Notes: a model not told the origin generated them from the sequence alone. Positions 1 through 12,500 are shown, counted from the stretch's first letter. The stretch is DNA of 64,000 bases from Lumbricus terrestris (GCA_949752735.1 OX457042.1:27162900-27226899), one strand, 5' to 3'. Program-made: numbers and translations.

Positions 1-67
1 ATAAACAATAAGGTAGGTCAGAGTAAAGCAACACTGAATTGAAAAACAAGCATTGCTATCAACACTT

Positions 68-145
68 CTCTCATCAACAAAGCAGAGACAGATAGACAGA
101 CATACAGACAGACAAACAGACAGACAGACAAAGAAACAGAGAGAC
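68..145. repeat. GACA-type microsatellite
   Basis: Imperfect tetranucleotide tract of GACA/GATA units in otherwise unassigned sequence. Related GACA/TGTC tracts occur near 31830-31890, 52090-52320 and 57715-57850. The small reading frame running through it is low-complexity and is not a gene. Confidence 0.85.
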
Positions 146-520
146 GAGTACCGAATCCACATTCTACGCTGCAACAAAAGCCTGTGTTTTTCGGTCCTGC
201 AAAGTTCTGAGACTGTTTTGTGTTTCATGGGCCAGTCACGTGTGACAAGAGCAAAACCAAGTTATATTGGGACAGTAAGCCAAGTGGCAATTTTTAGCAA
301 ACATAAATCATAACAGCCACTGAAACATCACTGCTCGGATAAGAAAAAATGGCATGTACTATATACGTACAAAAGATTTACTAGCAACAGCAAAGCTCTT
401 GAAAGCTCTGTACAATGCTAGCTAACCCCGAATATTGTTGCTAGGAGTACATACACAACTGATTGATAGGGTCCTAAAATGGTTCCATATAAAATGCTCA
501 GTTAGATACACTACACATAA

Positions 521-570
521 CAACTCCGCCACTGGTCGCACTCTGCCAGTGCCAGTCCCAAGCCTGGATA
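521..570. repeat. Short dispersed repeat, pair of 58313-58363
   Basis: About 50 bases here match 58313-58363 in the same orientation with a few mismatches. Both contain CACTCTGCCAG and then CAAGCCTGGATA. It is a fragment of an interspersed repeat that I cannot classify. Nothing else is recognised in 146-864. Confidence 0.6.
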
Positions 571-864
571 GCATTCAAACAATTATAAAACTTGTGCTCA
601 CTTGTACGGTGAACGATTCAGACGTGCTCCCTCCCATGGTACAAGGCCACAAGAGAAAAAAAATGCCATGAGACAACACATTTCAAAAAGGACTAAGTGA
701 GGTAAATGCCTGGGACAGAGCCCTCGCTGATACATGAGGTGTGCATCAAAGCCGAGAGCACTCTAATGTGCGACTATTTTTGGCTAACCCTGGTCATGTC
801 TCCATGGGTTACTCCCTCCAGTTCACAAATAACAACACTCTTTATGACCACGTTCACCACCTGG

Positions 865-1098
865 TCACCTGGTGCCGTCAGCTCTTGGAGCTCTGGCGAC
901 ATTCCTGACGTATCCTCTCCAGTGTCTCCTCTCTCTTATTGCCTCTCTCAGCTCCTCTAGGCTCATGCCAGACTTTTCCTGTACTTCATCCAACCATCTC
1001 TTCCTCGATCTTCCGCGTCTCCTCCTTCCCTCACTGCAAGCCGTCATCAGCTCCTTTTCCAAACCGTTAGATTTCATCACATGGCCGAAGTAGCTCAA
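865..1098 (-). pseudogene. LINE ORF2 C-terminal remnant
   Basis: The minus-strand frame encodes a conserved segment found at the extreme C-terminus of many non-LTR retrotransposon polyproteins. It begins SYFGHVMKSNGLEKELM, continues with a basic run (GRRRRGRSRKRW) and then LDEVQEKSGMSLEELREAI and RRHWRGYV. This layout (GHV, basic GRGRPRKRW-like stretch, SLEELREAVRDRxxW) is typical of the end of RTE/jockey-like ORF2 products. No upstream reverse transcriptase is present, so this is a 5'-truncated dead copy. The match is to the family pattern from memory; the clade is uncertain. Confidence 0.75.
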
Positions 1099-1261
1099 TT
1101 TCCTCCAAGTTGCTGTTTGCTGCAGTGACCGCGTTCACACAACCTTGAAATTCCACGTTCTGATCTTCTCAGAAGAAAAGGTTTCATTAAAAGAAAGCTT
1201 TATACTTTATATTAACATTTTGTTTTACATTACTTTTCATGTATTATTACTTCCATGCAAT

Positions 1262-1404
1262 GCTTAAAGTGTAGAAAAAGAAGTGCATGGACGTTCGTTA
1301 CCATTCCCTGCGGGGTGGGTCAAATAAGTGGCAGGACGGTGTAAAGATTTTAAAACAAGTGCCTGGGCACCGTCCATGACCGTCCAGGCACACTACAAGC
1401 CCTG
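1262..1404. repeat. Dispersed repeat with inverted GTGC(A/C)TGGACG ends, copy 1
   Basis: A roughly 140-bp repeat with AAGTGCATGGACG near its left end and CGTCCAGGCACAC near its right end. These ends are imperfect inverted repeats. Related copies occur at 41938-42090 and 62040-62214, sharing GACGGTGT, GTGCATGGACGCCGTCCATG-type and ACCGTCCAGGCAC-type blocks. The autonomous source is not visible here. Confidence 0.7.
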
Positions 1405-1481
1405 CTTCATGTGTTATATCGCATTAATTGTTGATGTCCCATTGTGCACTAGAAAAATGAAATAATAAAGGCTACACTTAC

Positions 1482-1688
1482 CTACTTAAAAGAATTAGGT
1501 TTTGAGTAAAGCAAAGAGGATGAGGGGCTACCAGTCAAATGCAAGAGTGAGTATATACGGAGAAAACACATTCCAAAAGGACAAATTGTGGTCAAGGAGA
1601 GGGACAGAGCCAGAGCTGGAACTATAAAATCAAGTCTGTTTGAAGACTGAAGTGAACGATACGAAGAGAATGAAAAAGCCCAGAGCAT
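1482..1688 (-). pseudogene. LINE C-terminal remnant
   Basis: The minus frame contains SLQSSNRLDFIVPALALSLS, which parallels [20 protein letters not shown] in the clearer antisense LINE at 22671-23360. This is the CR1/L2-type C-terminal block preceding the A-x-x-x-W-N motif. It is short, 5'-truncated and degenerate. Confidence 0.6.
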
Positions 1689-2129
1689 TGCATCAGCTTG
1701 CCAGCTGAGTCAGGGCAAATGCACCATGATCGAAATCAATATAATTATGATCATCGATCCGCAAATCAATAATATCAACAATTAACGCACAACAAATGCA
1801 TTCCACAATTTGCCATTTAATCTGAAAATTTCCGGTTTTAAACACATTTCTAAACATAAATCAGTCATCAATTCGTATTTAAATTGCAATCTTGTTTTTT
1901 GACAGTGCTCACATAAAGTAAATTTACAGTAGAAGCCTATGCACAGGTTAAGTCAGTACCAAATAGACAAGTAATGTAATATAATGTAAACCGCCGACAA
2001 TTTCACAGCACCCACAAAAGTCACGTCGGAGAGACCAGCTTATTCACCGGCACTATGTCAAATCAAGTCCACAATAGCCAGAGCTGCCCTTTTCGTTCTG
2101 GTGCCAGGTTAAAATCCGGGGAGGTCAAG

Positions 2130-2491
2130 CAGGGCTTTACTGGTAAATTTTGAGGTGAGTACATGCCAGGCGGAAAAAAGTCGACTTTTTTGGCCGAAGT
2201 TTTCTGAAGACTTTTTTCTTTTCTTAGTCATCGAAATTTCTAACGACCTTTTCCTGCTTTTCTTGTTACTTATATTCCACAACAGTCCAAAAATGACTAC
2301 TTTTCGCGATTTTCTCCTATTTTCTCCTCGTAATTTCATTTCTCTCACATTTTTTCACAGTTAATTCTTTGCGAGGGGAGTATATGCCGTATAACTGGTT
2401 TTTTAGGTGAGTATGCGATGCCGTTTTTTACCAGAGGCGAGTACTTGCTGTATACCCGGGTAACGGCATGTATACACTCGTGTACAGCCCG
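2130..2491. mobile_element. hAT-like MITE, CAGGGCT family, copy 1
   Basis: The left end is CAGGGCTTTACTGGTAAATT and the right end is GTACAGCCCG. It is flanked by AGGTCAAG (2122-2129) and AGGCCAAG (2492-2499), a 7/8-matched 8-bp duplication as expected of hAT-type insertion. Next to each end is the motif GGTGAGTA, shared with the copies at 5259 and 6329. The interior contains poly-pyrimidine stretches and TTAGTCATCG, a form of the core discussed in the findings. No transposase is encoded. Confidence 0.65.
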
Positions 2492-2902
2492 AGGCCAAGT
2501 CGAGGAGACAATGTGGTGCTATGGTGTCAGACGGTGATGATGGTAGTCATGCGGTGGAACTGGATTAGAATCGGGATTGGATAGCTTGAAGAGTAGGCAA
2601 GGTTACGTTCAGTTTAAGGTGAAAATTATTAATATTTAAAACTAACTTCTATCGCCGGTTGCTAATGCACATCACAGCAATGGACAATGAACCAAACCAA
2701 CAGTAAATCTTATCAACATAGGTCTATCAAGATCAAAAGCCCTTGGGATGTGGCTATGGCAAAGGGTAACGACGAGATATTACAAATAAAAAATTATCTG
2801 TAAAAAAGACTGTAATAAAAACAATCAGGAGATGCCAGAGAAAGCGGTTGGGTCACATGATGAAGGGGGGCAGATCCTCTAATAAGAACTATAAAACTAA
2901 CC

Positions 2903-3142
2903 GGGGCCCGGTAGAGTAATGGTTAACACGCTGACCAAGAGTGCGAGAGGTAGTGAGTTCGAGCCCCCGTTGGGCGGATATGCTTTGTAGGCTGCTATTA
3001 GCGCCGTTGTAATTGCAAAGCTGTCTGTTCAGTTAGTAGTTAAGTTTAATTAAGATTACTGCATAACTTGTAAATGTAAAGCGCAGTGCGTCTTGCAGGC
3101 GCTCAATTAAAGAAAAGATTATTATTATTATTATTATTATAA
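2903..3142 (+). mobile_element. tRNA-derived SINE (second family) with ATT tail
   Basis: Begins CCGGGGCCCGGTAGAGTAAT, a tRNA-like 5' head with an A-box-like segment (GTAGAGTAATGG) and a B box (GAGTTCGAGCCC). A non-tRNA body follows, and it ends in a run of ATT (3119-3141), the usual SINE tail. It is not a functional tRNA gene, because the cloverleaf is not closed and a 150-bp unrelated body follows. Confidence 0.65.
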
Positions 3143-3394
3143 TCAAGGGAAGAATGGAGAGGAAAAGAAAGCTGTAAGTGGACTGGAAGGCAAAGGAAGT
3201 TAAACCAAGACAAAGCAGAGGCTGGACCACATGTATGAAGAATAACGTTATTGTAAATACGAACCTGCCAAGAGGGGCAGGCAACCAAAGAAGGTCTACA
3301 AAGATAAAGAAGTGCAGCTTTTGGTTGATAAGTAGTTTGTACAATGTACATGCCCCTTGGACTGGTGTGTTCTCTTTGCTACACAGATTAGGAC

Positions 3395-3830
3395 CGCTAT
3401 GGCAAAAAACTAGTTTTTGCCACCACTGGTTGCCAATGCAAAAACGTATTGAGTTTAAGATTTTAATGTTCATGCGTAATTGCCTAGCAGGCCAAGCTCC
3501 GACCTATCTTATGGAACTCTGTGTATCTGTGCTGTCCATCCCAGGCCGTAGATTCCTTCGCTCTGCTACGCATGGTGACCTGGTTGTCCCCAGGGCTCGA
3601 TCTTCCACAGTGCTACATAGAAGCTTTGCTATGGTTGGTCCGTCTTTCTGGAATAAGTTACCTATTAGTCTCCGCAATGAACTTCTTTGTCTTTCTTTGC
3701 CCCTTTTCCGCAAGCGTTTGAAAACCGTTCTCTTTGATTGTGGTTTGGCGTCAGGTCGGGAGCGCCTCTGAGGAGTTCTCTTGAAGTGGCGCTATATAAA
3801 TGTACGATTACAATTACAATTAATGACCCA
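3395..3830 (+). pseudogene. LINE (CR1/L2-like) 3' end, sense
   Basis: The frame ending at 3771 encodes a classic reverse-transcriptase C-terminal tail. HWLPMQKRIEFKILMF is followed by a SATHGDLVVPRARSS block, then SFAMVGPSFWNKLPISLRN and FRKRLKTVLF. These match the H-W-L-P, LVVPRxR, AxxxWNxLP and FKxxLKTxLF motifs of CR1/L2-type LINEs. After the stop comes a 3' tail: GGGAGCGCCTCTGAG, then CTTGAAGTGGCGCTATATAA, then short ATTACA repeats. This tail recurs in the SINEs of the window. The upstream ORF2 is missing, so the copy is 5'-truncated. Confidence 0.85.
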
Positions 3831-4902
3831 CCCTTCTTTCTTGGTCTGTTCCTACCTCATTCCCCTCCTCAAAACCTAGTTCTGCTCTCATGGTTCTCGC
3901 ACAGAGTACCTGAATGGCCACTGCTGTGAGTGGTGCTGTATAAATTAACGTTGATTTGTAAAGACAAGTAGTAGAAATTCAGTTTCTCGTGGGCGAAGAT
4001 CGAGTTTGAAACGAGTTTCAAATGACGAAGAGGTCAAAAGTTCGGGCAGCAAGGACAACAGTCACAACACTACTCAGAATTAACATTGATATTCGTCTTC
4101 TAATTAAACAATGAATGACAAAGAACTGCAAAGGGCAAGTGACATACTATTCATAGCAATGCCAATGCTATTTATAACAAAGTCCTTGAACGGCTTTTGC
4201 CAGCAGTTTGCAGAGGAAAGGACTAATACAGTGCTGTTGAGATGCTATGGACAAATAGGTGGGGGATGGTCATATAGACATATACGGACCTCAACATCAT
4301 GCTGTCAGAGAAGGATCCCTACACCATAGCAGAGTCATTACCATACAAGCACAAGGCATAAAGAGATGAACTGTCTGGTAAAGGTCAAAGCAGCACATCT
4401 TGAATTCACTCAGCTAATTTATACAAAGTGCTTAAATCTCAAGAACTTTGCCTCATCAGTATGTATGTTACTGACTACTCCGACGTCCTCTGTGAAGATA
4501 AAGGCAGTTGGAGGAAAGGGGCATGCAGTTGCAACCCCTTCTCGGACACCTTCACAGGTACAGAGGGCACAAGCAACCCCTCTGAAACTGCATCGTTCCA
4601 TGTCTGCTTACACAATTTACGAGTAAAATCCACAGTTTATGAAAAGTGTTCGCTGTCTAACCACACTGAGCCTTACTAAATGCAAGACAGTCAATACAAT
4701 TCACTGGGGTGAAATTTCATAGCCACACTTTTACTCTTTCAAGGCCTTAATCAATCAACCAATCGCACAGAGACTTCAACCTTCCACCTCAACCTTTCAT
4801 CCCAATTTTCATCGAACACCTTGCTGCACCCATCTGGGCACAGAAGGTATACTCTCAGATTATATGTAGTCTACTTTCCATTCTCATTCAGGTTATCTAC
4901 CC

Positions 4903-5106
4903 AAATTTACCCGTTGAAACTGGTTAACACAACTGACCCTCTGCTCAATTTATCAGTTGAAACTGGTTAACACAACTGACCCTCTGCTCAATTTATCAGT
5001 TGAAACTGGTTAACACAACTGACCCTCTACCAAATTTTTCAGTTGGAACTGGTTTGCACAACTGACCCGCTGCCCAATTTATCAGTTGAAACTGGTTTGC
5101 ACACTG
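4903..5106. repeat. 43-bp tandem repeat, about 4.5 copies
   Basis: Units begin GTTGAAACTGGTTAACACAA at 4913, 4956, 4999, 5042 and 5085, a constant 43-bp spacing. The last two copies carry GGTTTGCAC in place of GGTTAACAC. AACTGGTTAACAC is partly self-complementary. No gene is associated. Confidence 0.9.
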
Positions 5107-5258
5107 TCAAGAATAACCATTGTCCATTAACCAAAAGTAATCAACTGTCTTGTCCAGAAACCTTTTTGTTACTGTTTTTGTCACATATTCTCAATCTCTT
5201 ATTCTACATGGCACATCAGCAGCAAAGTATGGAATACCCCATTCACAGATATCTGCAT

Positions 5259-5412
5259 CAGGGCTGCACTGGCAAAATTAGTGATAGAGTACACGCTACA
5301 CTTGCCTAGACCTTTCTGCGGGTCATTTTTCACGTATACTACACACAAATATATGTGAGGTGAGTACACGCTGTATAACCCATGTTACCATGTATACTCA
5401 CGATTACAGCCT
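5259..5412. mobile_element. hAT-like MITE, CAGGGCT family, short copy
   Basis: Starts CAGGGCTGCACTGGCAAAAT and ends near ATTACAGCCTC, with GGTGAGTACACGC inside, as in the copies at 2130 and 6329. I could not find a convincing target duplication, so the boundaries are approximate. Confidence 0.5.
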
Positions 5413-6328
5413 CACTCTGAATATTCTCTTTAATTATATGTTTGTGTATTGGTTCAGTAGCAAATTAGATCCAGTAACAGCGCCTGAAGGAGCATAACTG
5501 ATATCAGAATCATGACATTAAGTTCACCATTTATTATTTAACTGTACTGGGAGGCAGGGAGACAGTCTAAAGGGAGTTGATGCAATGGCAGTTGGAAAAC
5601 CAGCGCCGAGACATGAAAACTTAAACAGAATTCACTTGAAATCGAATGTCTGGCCTGATTCTGAATGTTGACTTTAACATTAGCTTACAAATAACAGGGT
5701 CCACATCACATTCTAAAGTGTCAAAGCACCAAGTTACCGAATGGGAATAAGACATAACCTTTAAACTCTATTTTAGTTGGACACAAGAAAGATCAGACAA
5801 TTTCAAATGTGAAGCCCAAACTGCAACACTCCAGCTGTCTGGCAAGTCACTAAACCTCAGCCACAATTGCCTTTGCACGGTTCTTAGAAAGACTTATAAA
5901 TAGACATATAAATTTTTACTTATGTGGCTATTTTAAAGCTTTTTAAAAACTCTGCAAAACACGCAATAAAATTTACACCTGCATTGAAACTCTTTCAACC
6001 TCTGCAGATCTGACCATAACAATTACTATCATCACTGTTAACCGATAGAGAGAGAGAGAGAGGTTAAGGGACGATGGAGTGCAAGATGATCAACTGGTTG
6101 AAAGCCAAGGACAAATATTGCGAGCATGAAGCCCCTCTTTGAAGGAAGTGAATTTGAAATATGAAGAGTGGCAGTCAATGCCATTGCTCGGGGCCAAAGC
6201 ATGGAATGCATGCAAGCCCACAACTGCTCTAAATTATGGCTTCAGCTTAAAGATGCATACTGGATGATGATCGTGCAGTCAATGAGGAGGGATGTAAAGA
6301 GGGAGTAGGGAGGTGTGTTGGAGCAGAG

Positions 6329-6663
6329 CAAGGCTGTAGGTATGCAAGGGTATCAAGGGTATGCACAGGTATATGGCGTATACTTACCTCAGGTGAAAAA
6401 CGGCATCGTATACTCACCTTCCGAAAACCAGGGTATAAGTGGGTAAAAACCAGGGTAAACGGGTATACGCAAGTAAATCATGGTACATGCGGCTATTTAG
6501 GTGTATTTTTATGAAATTCGAAGCGAGAGACTAAAAAAGTCATCAGATTTTTGGATGGAAAAACGGGGAAATTTTTGAGCGGATGACTAAAAAAGTCATC
6601 AGAAAAGTCGATATTTCTCCCGGTCAGCATGTACTCACCTAAAAATTTACCAGCACAGCCCTG
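6329..6663. mobile_element. hAT-like MITE, CAGGGCT family, intact ends
   Basis: Flanked by a perfect 8-bp duplication GAGCAGAG (6321-6328 and 6664-6671). The left end is CAAGGCTGTAGGTATGC; the right end, read inverted, is CAGGGCTGTGCTGGTAAATT. It contains the core GACTAAAAAAGTCATCAG twice (near 6532 and 6584). No coding capacity, so it would depend on a transposase in trans. Confidence 0.8.
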
Positions 6664-7845
6664 GAGCAGAGGGCATTGTAGGTCAACAGGTCAATTTCGG
6701 TATAATTTTAATAGAAATTCAACCGGATACCAATGCAGTAAGATCGCAATAATACAACCATGCATAACCCCTTACCTTTATGGGTCAAGCTGTTAAAGAT
6801 CTAAGCCATGTGCAAGAAATATAAAAACAAGGGCTGCTTATACAATACGTACGCACGGAGGGAAAGTGATTTGCATACGGACATGCATATAGTAGACTAT
6901 GGCTAAATAAATCAAGCTGTTAAAGACCTAAGCCATGTCTATAGAATGCCACTTACCCAGAATGCTAAACAACAGTTAAAACATCTAAAGGATACCAGTG
7001 CAGAAGAAGAGACAGCTCAAGAAACTTTAACAGTGCTCAGGCGTGTGCTGGGAAATGCATGAATGCATCTTGTCATTAATTAAAGAGTTAAAACAACCCT
7101 AAGAGGCAGCCTAGAATACTAATGAATGCATCTGCATATATGCTAAGAAGCCATTCTAACAGGAAAGGTAGGAGTTGGATACAATGTACATTTACAGTTA
7201 TACGAGTGCCAAACACCGTCCAGTTCTGTGAAACCAATCTATTTTCGCTAGACAAGAAACAACAAAGAACATTCTCACTCAAGGTTACTAATTAATCGCT
7301 ACACACCGACTGCACGGATTAAAACAAAATTATCTAAAGCCTCAAGTGCTTTCATGAATAACTAAATTGGAAAATTCCTCGTCGATTTTTGTTTATCAGA
7401 CAGCCAAAGTTTAAGTGGTAACAAGATGATCAAAATCGTACCACGACACTGGTTTTAGAGATATCTGTTTTTAGTATAATCCACTGCAGGTCTAATTCAG
7501 TTCAAGTCTAGGGTCCACAACATATATGCTCAATGACTTTACAGTCTACTGTGTTTTACTGATCACGAACAAAAGATATAAAAAATCTAAACCCATGCAT
7601 ACATACATTGACATCAATGGGTAAATCCAAAACTTAAAGAAATTTGGTGAGCTACATTGCATTCCACAACCTAAGCCATTCCTGAGCAAAATGTCACGTT
7701 ACAACCAGCATTGGTTAGCCAGTACCACATAAACTCCTAACTGTAAATAACACTAATAACAATAGCTGGACCATTTGAAGAAATATAAAGTCTCCTATAC
7801 TTAGTTCACGACGAAACTTACTCACTTTTCGTTTGCATACATATA

Positions 7846-8620
7846 CAGGGTGGGCCATAAAAAAGTAACCCCCTACGGTTTTTAGCCCATATCTTGGCCA
7901 AACATACAAATTTTTAAATGAAACTTTACAGTCTTAAAGGCAATTCATATTTACGTACAATGGTCAAATTTCAACAAAATATTTCAAACAGAACATAAGT
8001 TATATCACTTTTAGCGAGGCCACCCCTCGTTTTTTGACGATTCAAAAACGTAACGCAAAAAAAGTAGGTTTTTGCCAATATCTTGGCCAAAAGTAAGAAT
8101 TTCGAAATGAAATTTTACAGGTTTATAGACAATTCATATTTACATATGTTGGCCAGATTTCATAACAATATTTCAAACGGAACAAAAGTTATATCACTTT
8201 TAGTGAGGCCACCCTACGTTTTTTGATGATTCAAAAAAGTCAGAAAACGATGGGTGGCCTCACTAAAAGTGGTATAACTTTTGTTGGGTTGGAAATATTT
8301 TGATGAAATCTGGCTATCATTTGAAAATATGAATTGTCTTTAATCCTGTAAAATGTCATTTCGATATTCTTACTTCTGACCAAGGTATTAGCAAAAAACT
8401 AATTTTTGTTGCGTTTCGTTTTTGAATCGTCAAAAAACGAGGGGTGGCCTCGCTAAAAGTGATATAACTTTTGTTCTGTTTGAAATATGTTGTTGAAATT
8501 TGACCATTGTACGTAAATATGAATTGCCTTTAAGACTGTAAAGTTTCATTTAAAAATTCTTATGTTTGGCCAAGATATGAGATAAAAACCGTAGGGGGTT
8601 ACTTTTTATGGCCCACCCTG
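7846..8620. mobile_element. Fold-back DNA element, four-armed, TA target duplication
   Basis: The ends CAGGGTGGGCCATAAAAAAG and its inverse are flanked by TA on both sides. The whole element is a long inverted repeat. Each half is itself a diverged direct repeat of a roughly 190-bp unit (ATCTTGGCCAA ... ACAATTCATATTTAC or a variant ... ATATCACTTTTAG ... GAGGCCACCC). The unit order is therefore A, A', inverted A', inverted A. TA duplication suggests a Tc1/mariner-like or related transposase in trans. It has no open frame of its own. Confidence 0.85.
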
Positions 8621-8745
8621 TACATGCATGCTAGTTAAGATTTTATTTTTATGTTATTTCATTTCTCATTCGGCCATATTACATTTGTTTAACCCAGGTG
8701 GTCCTGGCTAGCGAGACCTTTGCCCCTTTTGGGTCTCCTGGGTAA

Positions 8746-9525
8746 GGCAAAAAAAAAATAATGTTGTGTTTCCGGTAACCCGACCGACCTTCTTTTATTG
8801 CCGCGACTCAAATAATTTGGTAAAAAAAATTTATTTAAAAAAAATTTTTATTAAAAAATTTTTTTTATTAAAAAATTTTTTTTCTCCAAAATTTGTTTTG
8901 ACATAATACGGTGACATTGCCTTCCGTATAGAGTTGGATCTTAGGCAAAAAATGTTGTGTTCCCGGTGACCCAACCGACTCACTTTTGTTGCAGCGACTC
9001 GGAAAATTTTGCGTAATTTTTTTATTTACATTGACATTGCCTTAGAGTTTCACGCCTGCCTAACTACTTCCTGGTTGCCAGTCTTGAGAAACCTCTAGCC
9101 TTATCATTCTCACTTGAGTCACCTCTAACGGTGACTAGGGAAAATAAATCTAGCAACCTCTAGGTGTAACTAGTCACTGGCTCGATCAGTCTGGAACGGC
9201 CCCTAGCAGTGATGTTTTGTTCGCGCTCATCTTCCCATTCCCTTCCCACGTTATCTTACCAGAAAGGATGTCAACAAAATGAAATTAATAGAATTATTTT
9301 CTAGAGCAATTTTAGGTACAGGGAAATAGGCAGTTTATACTTGCTTAGAACACGTACTTTGTTGCAGCGTGTACCTACATATATGTGCAAAAAAGAGTAT
9401 TTCGGTATAATTTTTCGTATAGTCACTGTATAAAAATATTTTACCAAAATAAAAATATTTTTCGACCTACCTACCCAATTTTTTTAGCTCTGTTACCGGA
9501 AACACAGCATTATTTTTTTTTGGCC
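8746..9525. mobile_element. Harbinger-like non-autonomous element
   Basis: Terminal inverted repeats of about 34 bp run from GGC through a poly-A stretch and ATAATG to TGTGTTTCCGGTAAC at the left. The right end is the inverse (GTTACCGGAAACACAGC at 9492-9508). Both ends abut TAA (8743-8745, 9526-9528), the 3-bp target of PIF/Harbinger elements. The interior repeats GTTGTGTT(T/C)CCGGT(A/G)ACCC at about 8763 and 8953, and holds an extremely AT-rich stretch at 8819-8885. No transposase. Confidence 0.75.
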
Positions 9526-9528
9526 TAA

Positions 9529-12500
9529 GCAAACATATTTGACTACTATGATGTAATTACGAAATGTTATGAATCAACTTTTAAAAAGCAACTGAAGCTG
9601 CACTTGCTCTTGAGCTCATGACATTTACTCTGACAGTTGACATTATGCATGTAAAGCATCCTAGAAGTGGCTTGCTACTGACAAAGCTACATAAATTGTC
9701 TGATTTACATTACATTACATTATGAATTGGTTGCCAAATAAAAATGTTACGTTACGTTATGTTACTCACTAGGCAATCGCACAACTACAGCTACAACCCC
9801 TTCCCTCATAAACAACATTGCCACCATAGTCTCACATACAATGCTACAACCTTTCCAAGAGAACACTCAACCAAGTAAAAAGACAGTAACATGCAAACTG
9901 ACTCCTCTTCTAATTCAAAATTAAATTCTAAACAGAAATCTGTGCTGCTCTGCTAAGCTAGAAGCTAACCTGGATTTCTAAGACCTCAGTAGCCTTTAGC
10001 AAGAATGATGAAATACCTCCAACATTGCTGAAATGTCTTACCAGGCATAATCCATTTTTCTTCACGCACAAAGACCTTATGAGCATAGTAATCGTTAAAC
10101 TGAAAATGGACTGCGGTAAAATAGGAAAGTACAGTTATGGGATGACCTGTTCCGACACAACAAGAGAAGAGTACTTAGTCCTCTCACTGTCCATTAAGTG
10201 AAAAATTAGCTGTGTCAAGGTTACACAGGTTGTGATAGAAAAGCGAGAACACTTACATTAATTTTAGATTTCACCAATTCTGTTCATCCACAAAACTGAA
10301 TTCCACTATAGAAATCCGTCAAGGGTTTAGCTTGTAGCAGTCTGACCTTTATGCCATTATGTGACCTAACTTCACAGAAATGACGCTTACACTTGGTCGC
10401 ATTTCATTGCAAATGGACCATGCTTCTCACATTGTTTAAGTTTGCAAAATATTATTTAAGTTTGCAAAATCACTACGAAACTAACTTGTTGAACAAAGCC
10501 TAAACGAGCCCAGACGTCATGTGCTGCTGGTTACATAACCAGTCCCTGGAAAAATCCGACGAAGTTACCGGCAACGAAAAAACATGTTTACAAGTTTCTG
10601 ACAACATTTCTCATAACAACCAATATTAAAGTATCACGAGGTCATCTGAATAAATAAAACGATATCTGTCAAAGTCCACAGAGGACGATGCGAGAAAAAC
10701 ACGACCTTGCAAAAGCACATTGTGTTCTAAACGATAAACGTAGCAAGTGTATCCTTTGCTTTAGGCCTACCTTATTCTGCTAGACTCCCAAACGCCTTAT
10801 GAATGGAAGACAACAGCTGCACTGCGCCACTGCAAGTATCGCGATTCTGACGGTTAATACGGTGTCACCAGAGAATGATGCAAGTCTACCTTTAGCCGAC
10901 TGAAATACTACCAGACCACGTTGTCTGACGACCCGGTGCAAGTCATAATGTCATACAAACAACGCAAGAAGTCATTGTACAAGATGTCAAATCTCTCAAT
11001 GTCAAGTACGTCAAAGGTCGACATGTCAATCAAAACTTCTGCCCGGAAGATGGCGCCAGCTGATTCAGAAAAGTTAACCCTTTCGTTTCACACTTCTGCA
11101 AATCTTATAGCGCATTAATTATTATATCGAAAGCCTGTCTGCAAGATCATTGAAAGAATAGCCCAATCTTAAACTTCAAAATTATTAAAGGTTATTACTA
11201 GCGCTGCGTAATGTATATCGTGTAGCACGGTGGCCGATTGTGCAGCACGATGGAGATTATGTTCGAGTTTTCGGCCTAACTGTACAGCGGAGGGTACGCG
11301 TTCGATCATCGTCCAAAGCCGTTGCTTGTAGGGACCGTGAGCAATTCCTTTCTCGCACTGCTGCTCCGCAATATGCATGTGATTATATAGCCTAGTTGTA
11401 TATTACGCCACCAATGAAAGCGTGAGTGTACTTCTGAACTTTGTAAGATAAAGCAATATCAAAACGCAGTGTTGTATTGTATTGCGTTGTATCGTATTAC
11501 ATTATAATTATTGTGTCGTATCAGAGGGTTTTCAGAAACCAATTTCGTTATAGGCCTACTAGCTAAATCGGGTTTTGTGTGAGAACAACAAAGATTGGAA
11601 GGCGAGGATCGGACTATCTGATGGATTTTTTTGGAATTCTTAAGAGGTGATGAAACTTCAATTTTAAATTGAAAACCCGTGTGGTCCAACTATAGTAGGC
11701 TAAAGGAACCAGAGGCGGATGGTTTATAATGTATATAGTCCATGCGTATATTTCTCGTGGATTTTTTATAGGTCTCTTGTCTTAGAATATTATTGTTATT
11801 GTCTGGAATGCTTTCTTGCGTGAAGTGTAGCCGATGGTCGTTGGACAGTTCTGCGGTGTAATTGGTTGTTGCAGTGTATCCGTCCGCGGTGATCAGCCGC
11901 TAATGAATTCAAAGAGTGATAAAGGAGAGCGTGTCGTTGGTGGTTCAGTGGTTCAGTGCTTTGAGTTTTATACATTTTCATCGCTATTTCTGGAGATTTG
12001 TTTCGAATTATTCGTTCCATCAAACTTTGAATGTGATTTTAGACTGGTACGCGTGGTTTTCACAACGGTCTAACCTTCATCGTTGCGAAACATTTAAATT
12101 GACAGGCTGCAAAAGTCGACGGTGCATATAATAATGGACTGCCTTGTGCTGTATATAGTCTCTTGTTGAATTTGTGTAGCGCCGTTATTTTAGGGAGCAT
12201 CAGTAGGTTTAGGTGAATTATGCTGAAAAGGCGATGAAGCATTAAATTAGGTTGAAGTAGTTATGTGCACAATTCTCACACGTATACCAAATGCATCATG
12301 CTGAAGATCTTTGATGTGTTATAACGAATTTTGCTTATTAAAATCTAAATTAGACAAGTAGTCTATATTTTCCGTTTAACTTGCAGTTCCTTGAAGAAAT
12401 TCTTCAGGGGCATGCACATTTGAGATTCTATGGCATTAAGACATTTCTGATAAATCATTTGATAATATTACACCGAATTATGAGATTGACTGCAAAGAGT

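Noticed and set aside
3033..3473. 146-codon frame on minus
   Set aside because: Antisense to a LINE end and a SINE ATT tail (poly-Ile); the sense strand carries the recognisable reverse-transcriptase motifs.
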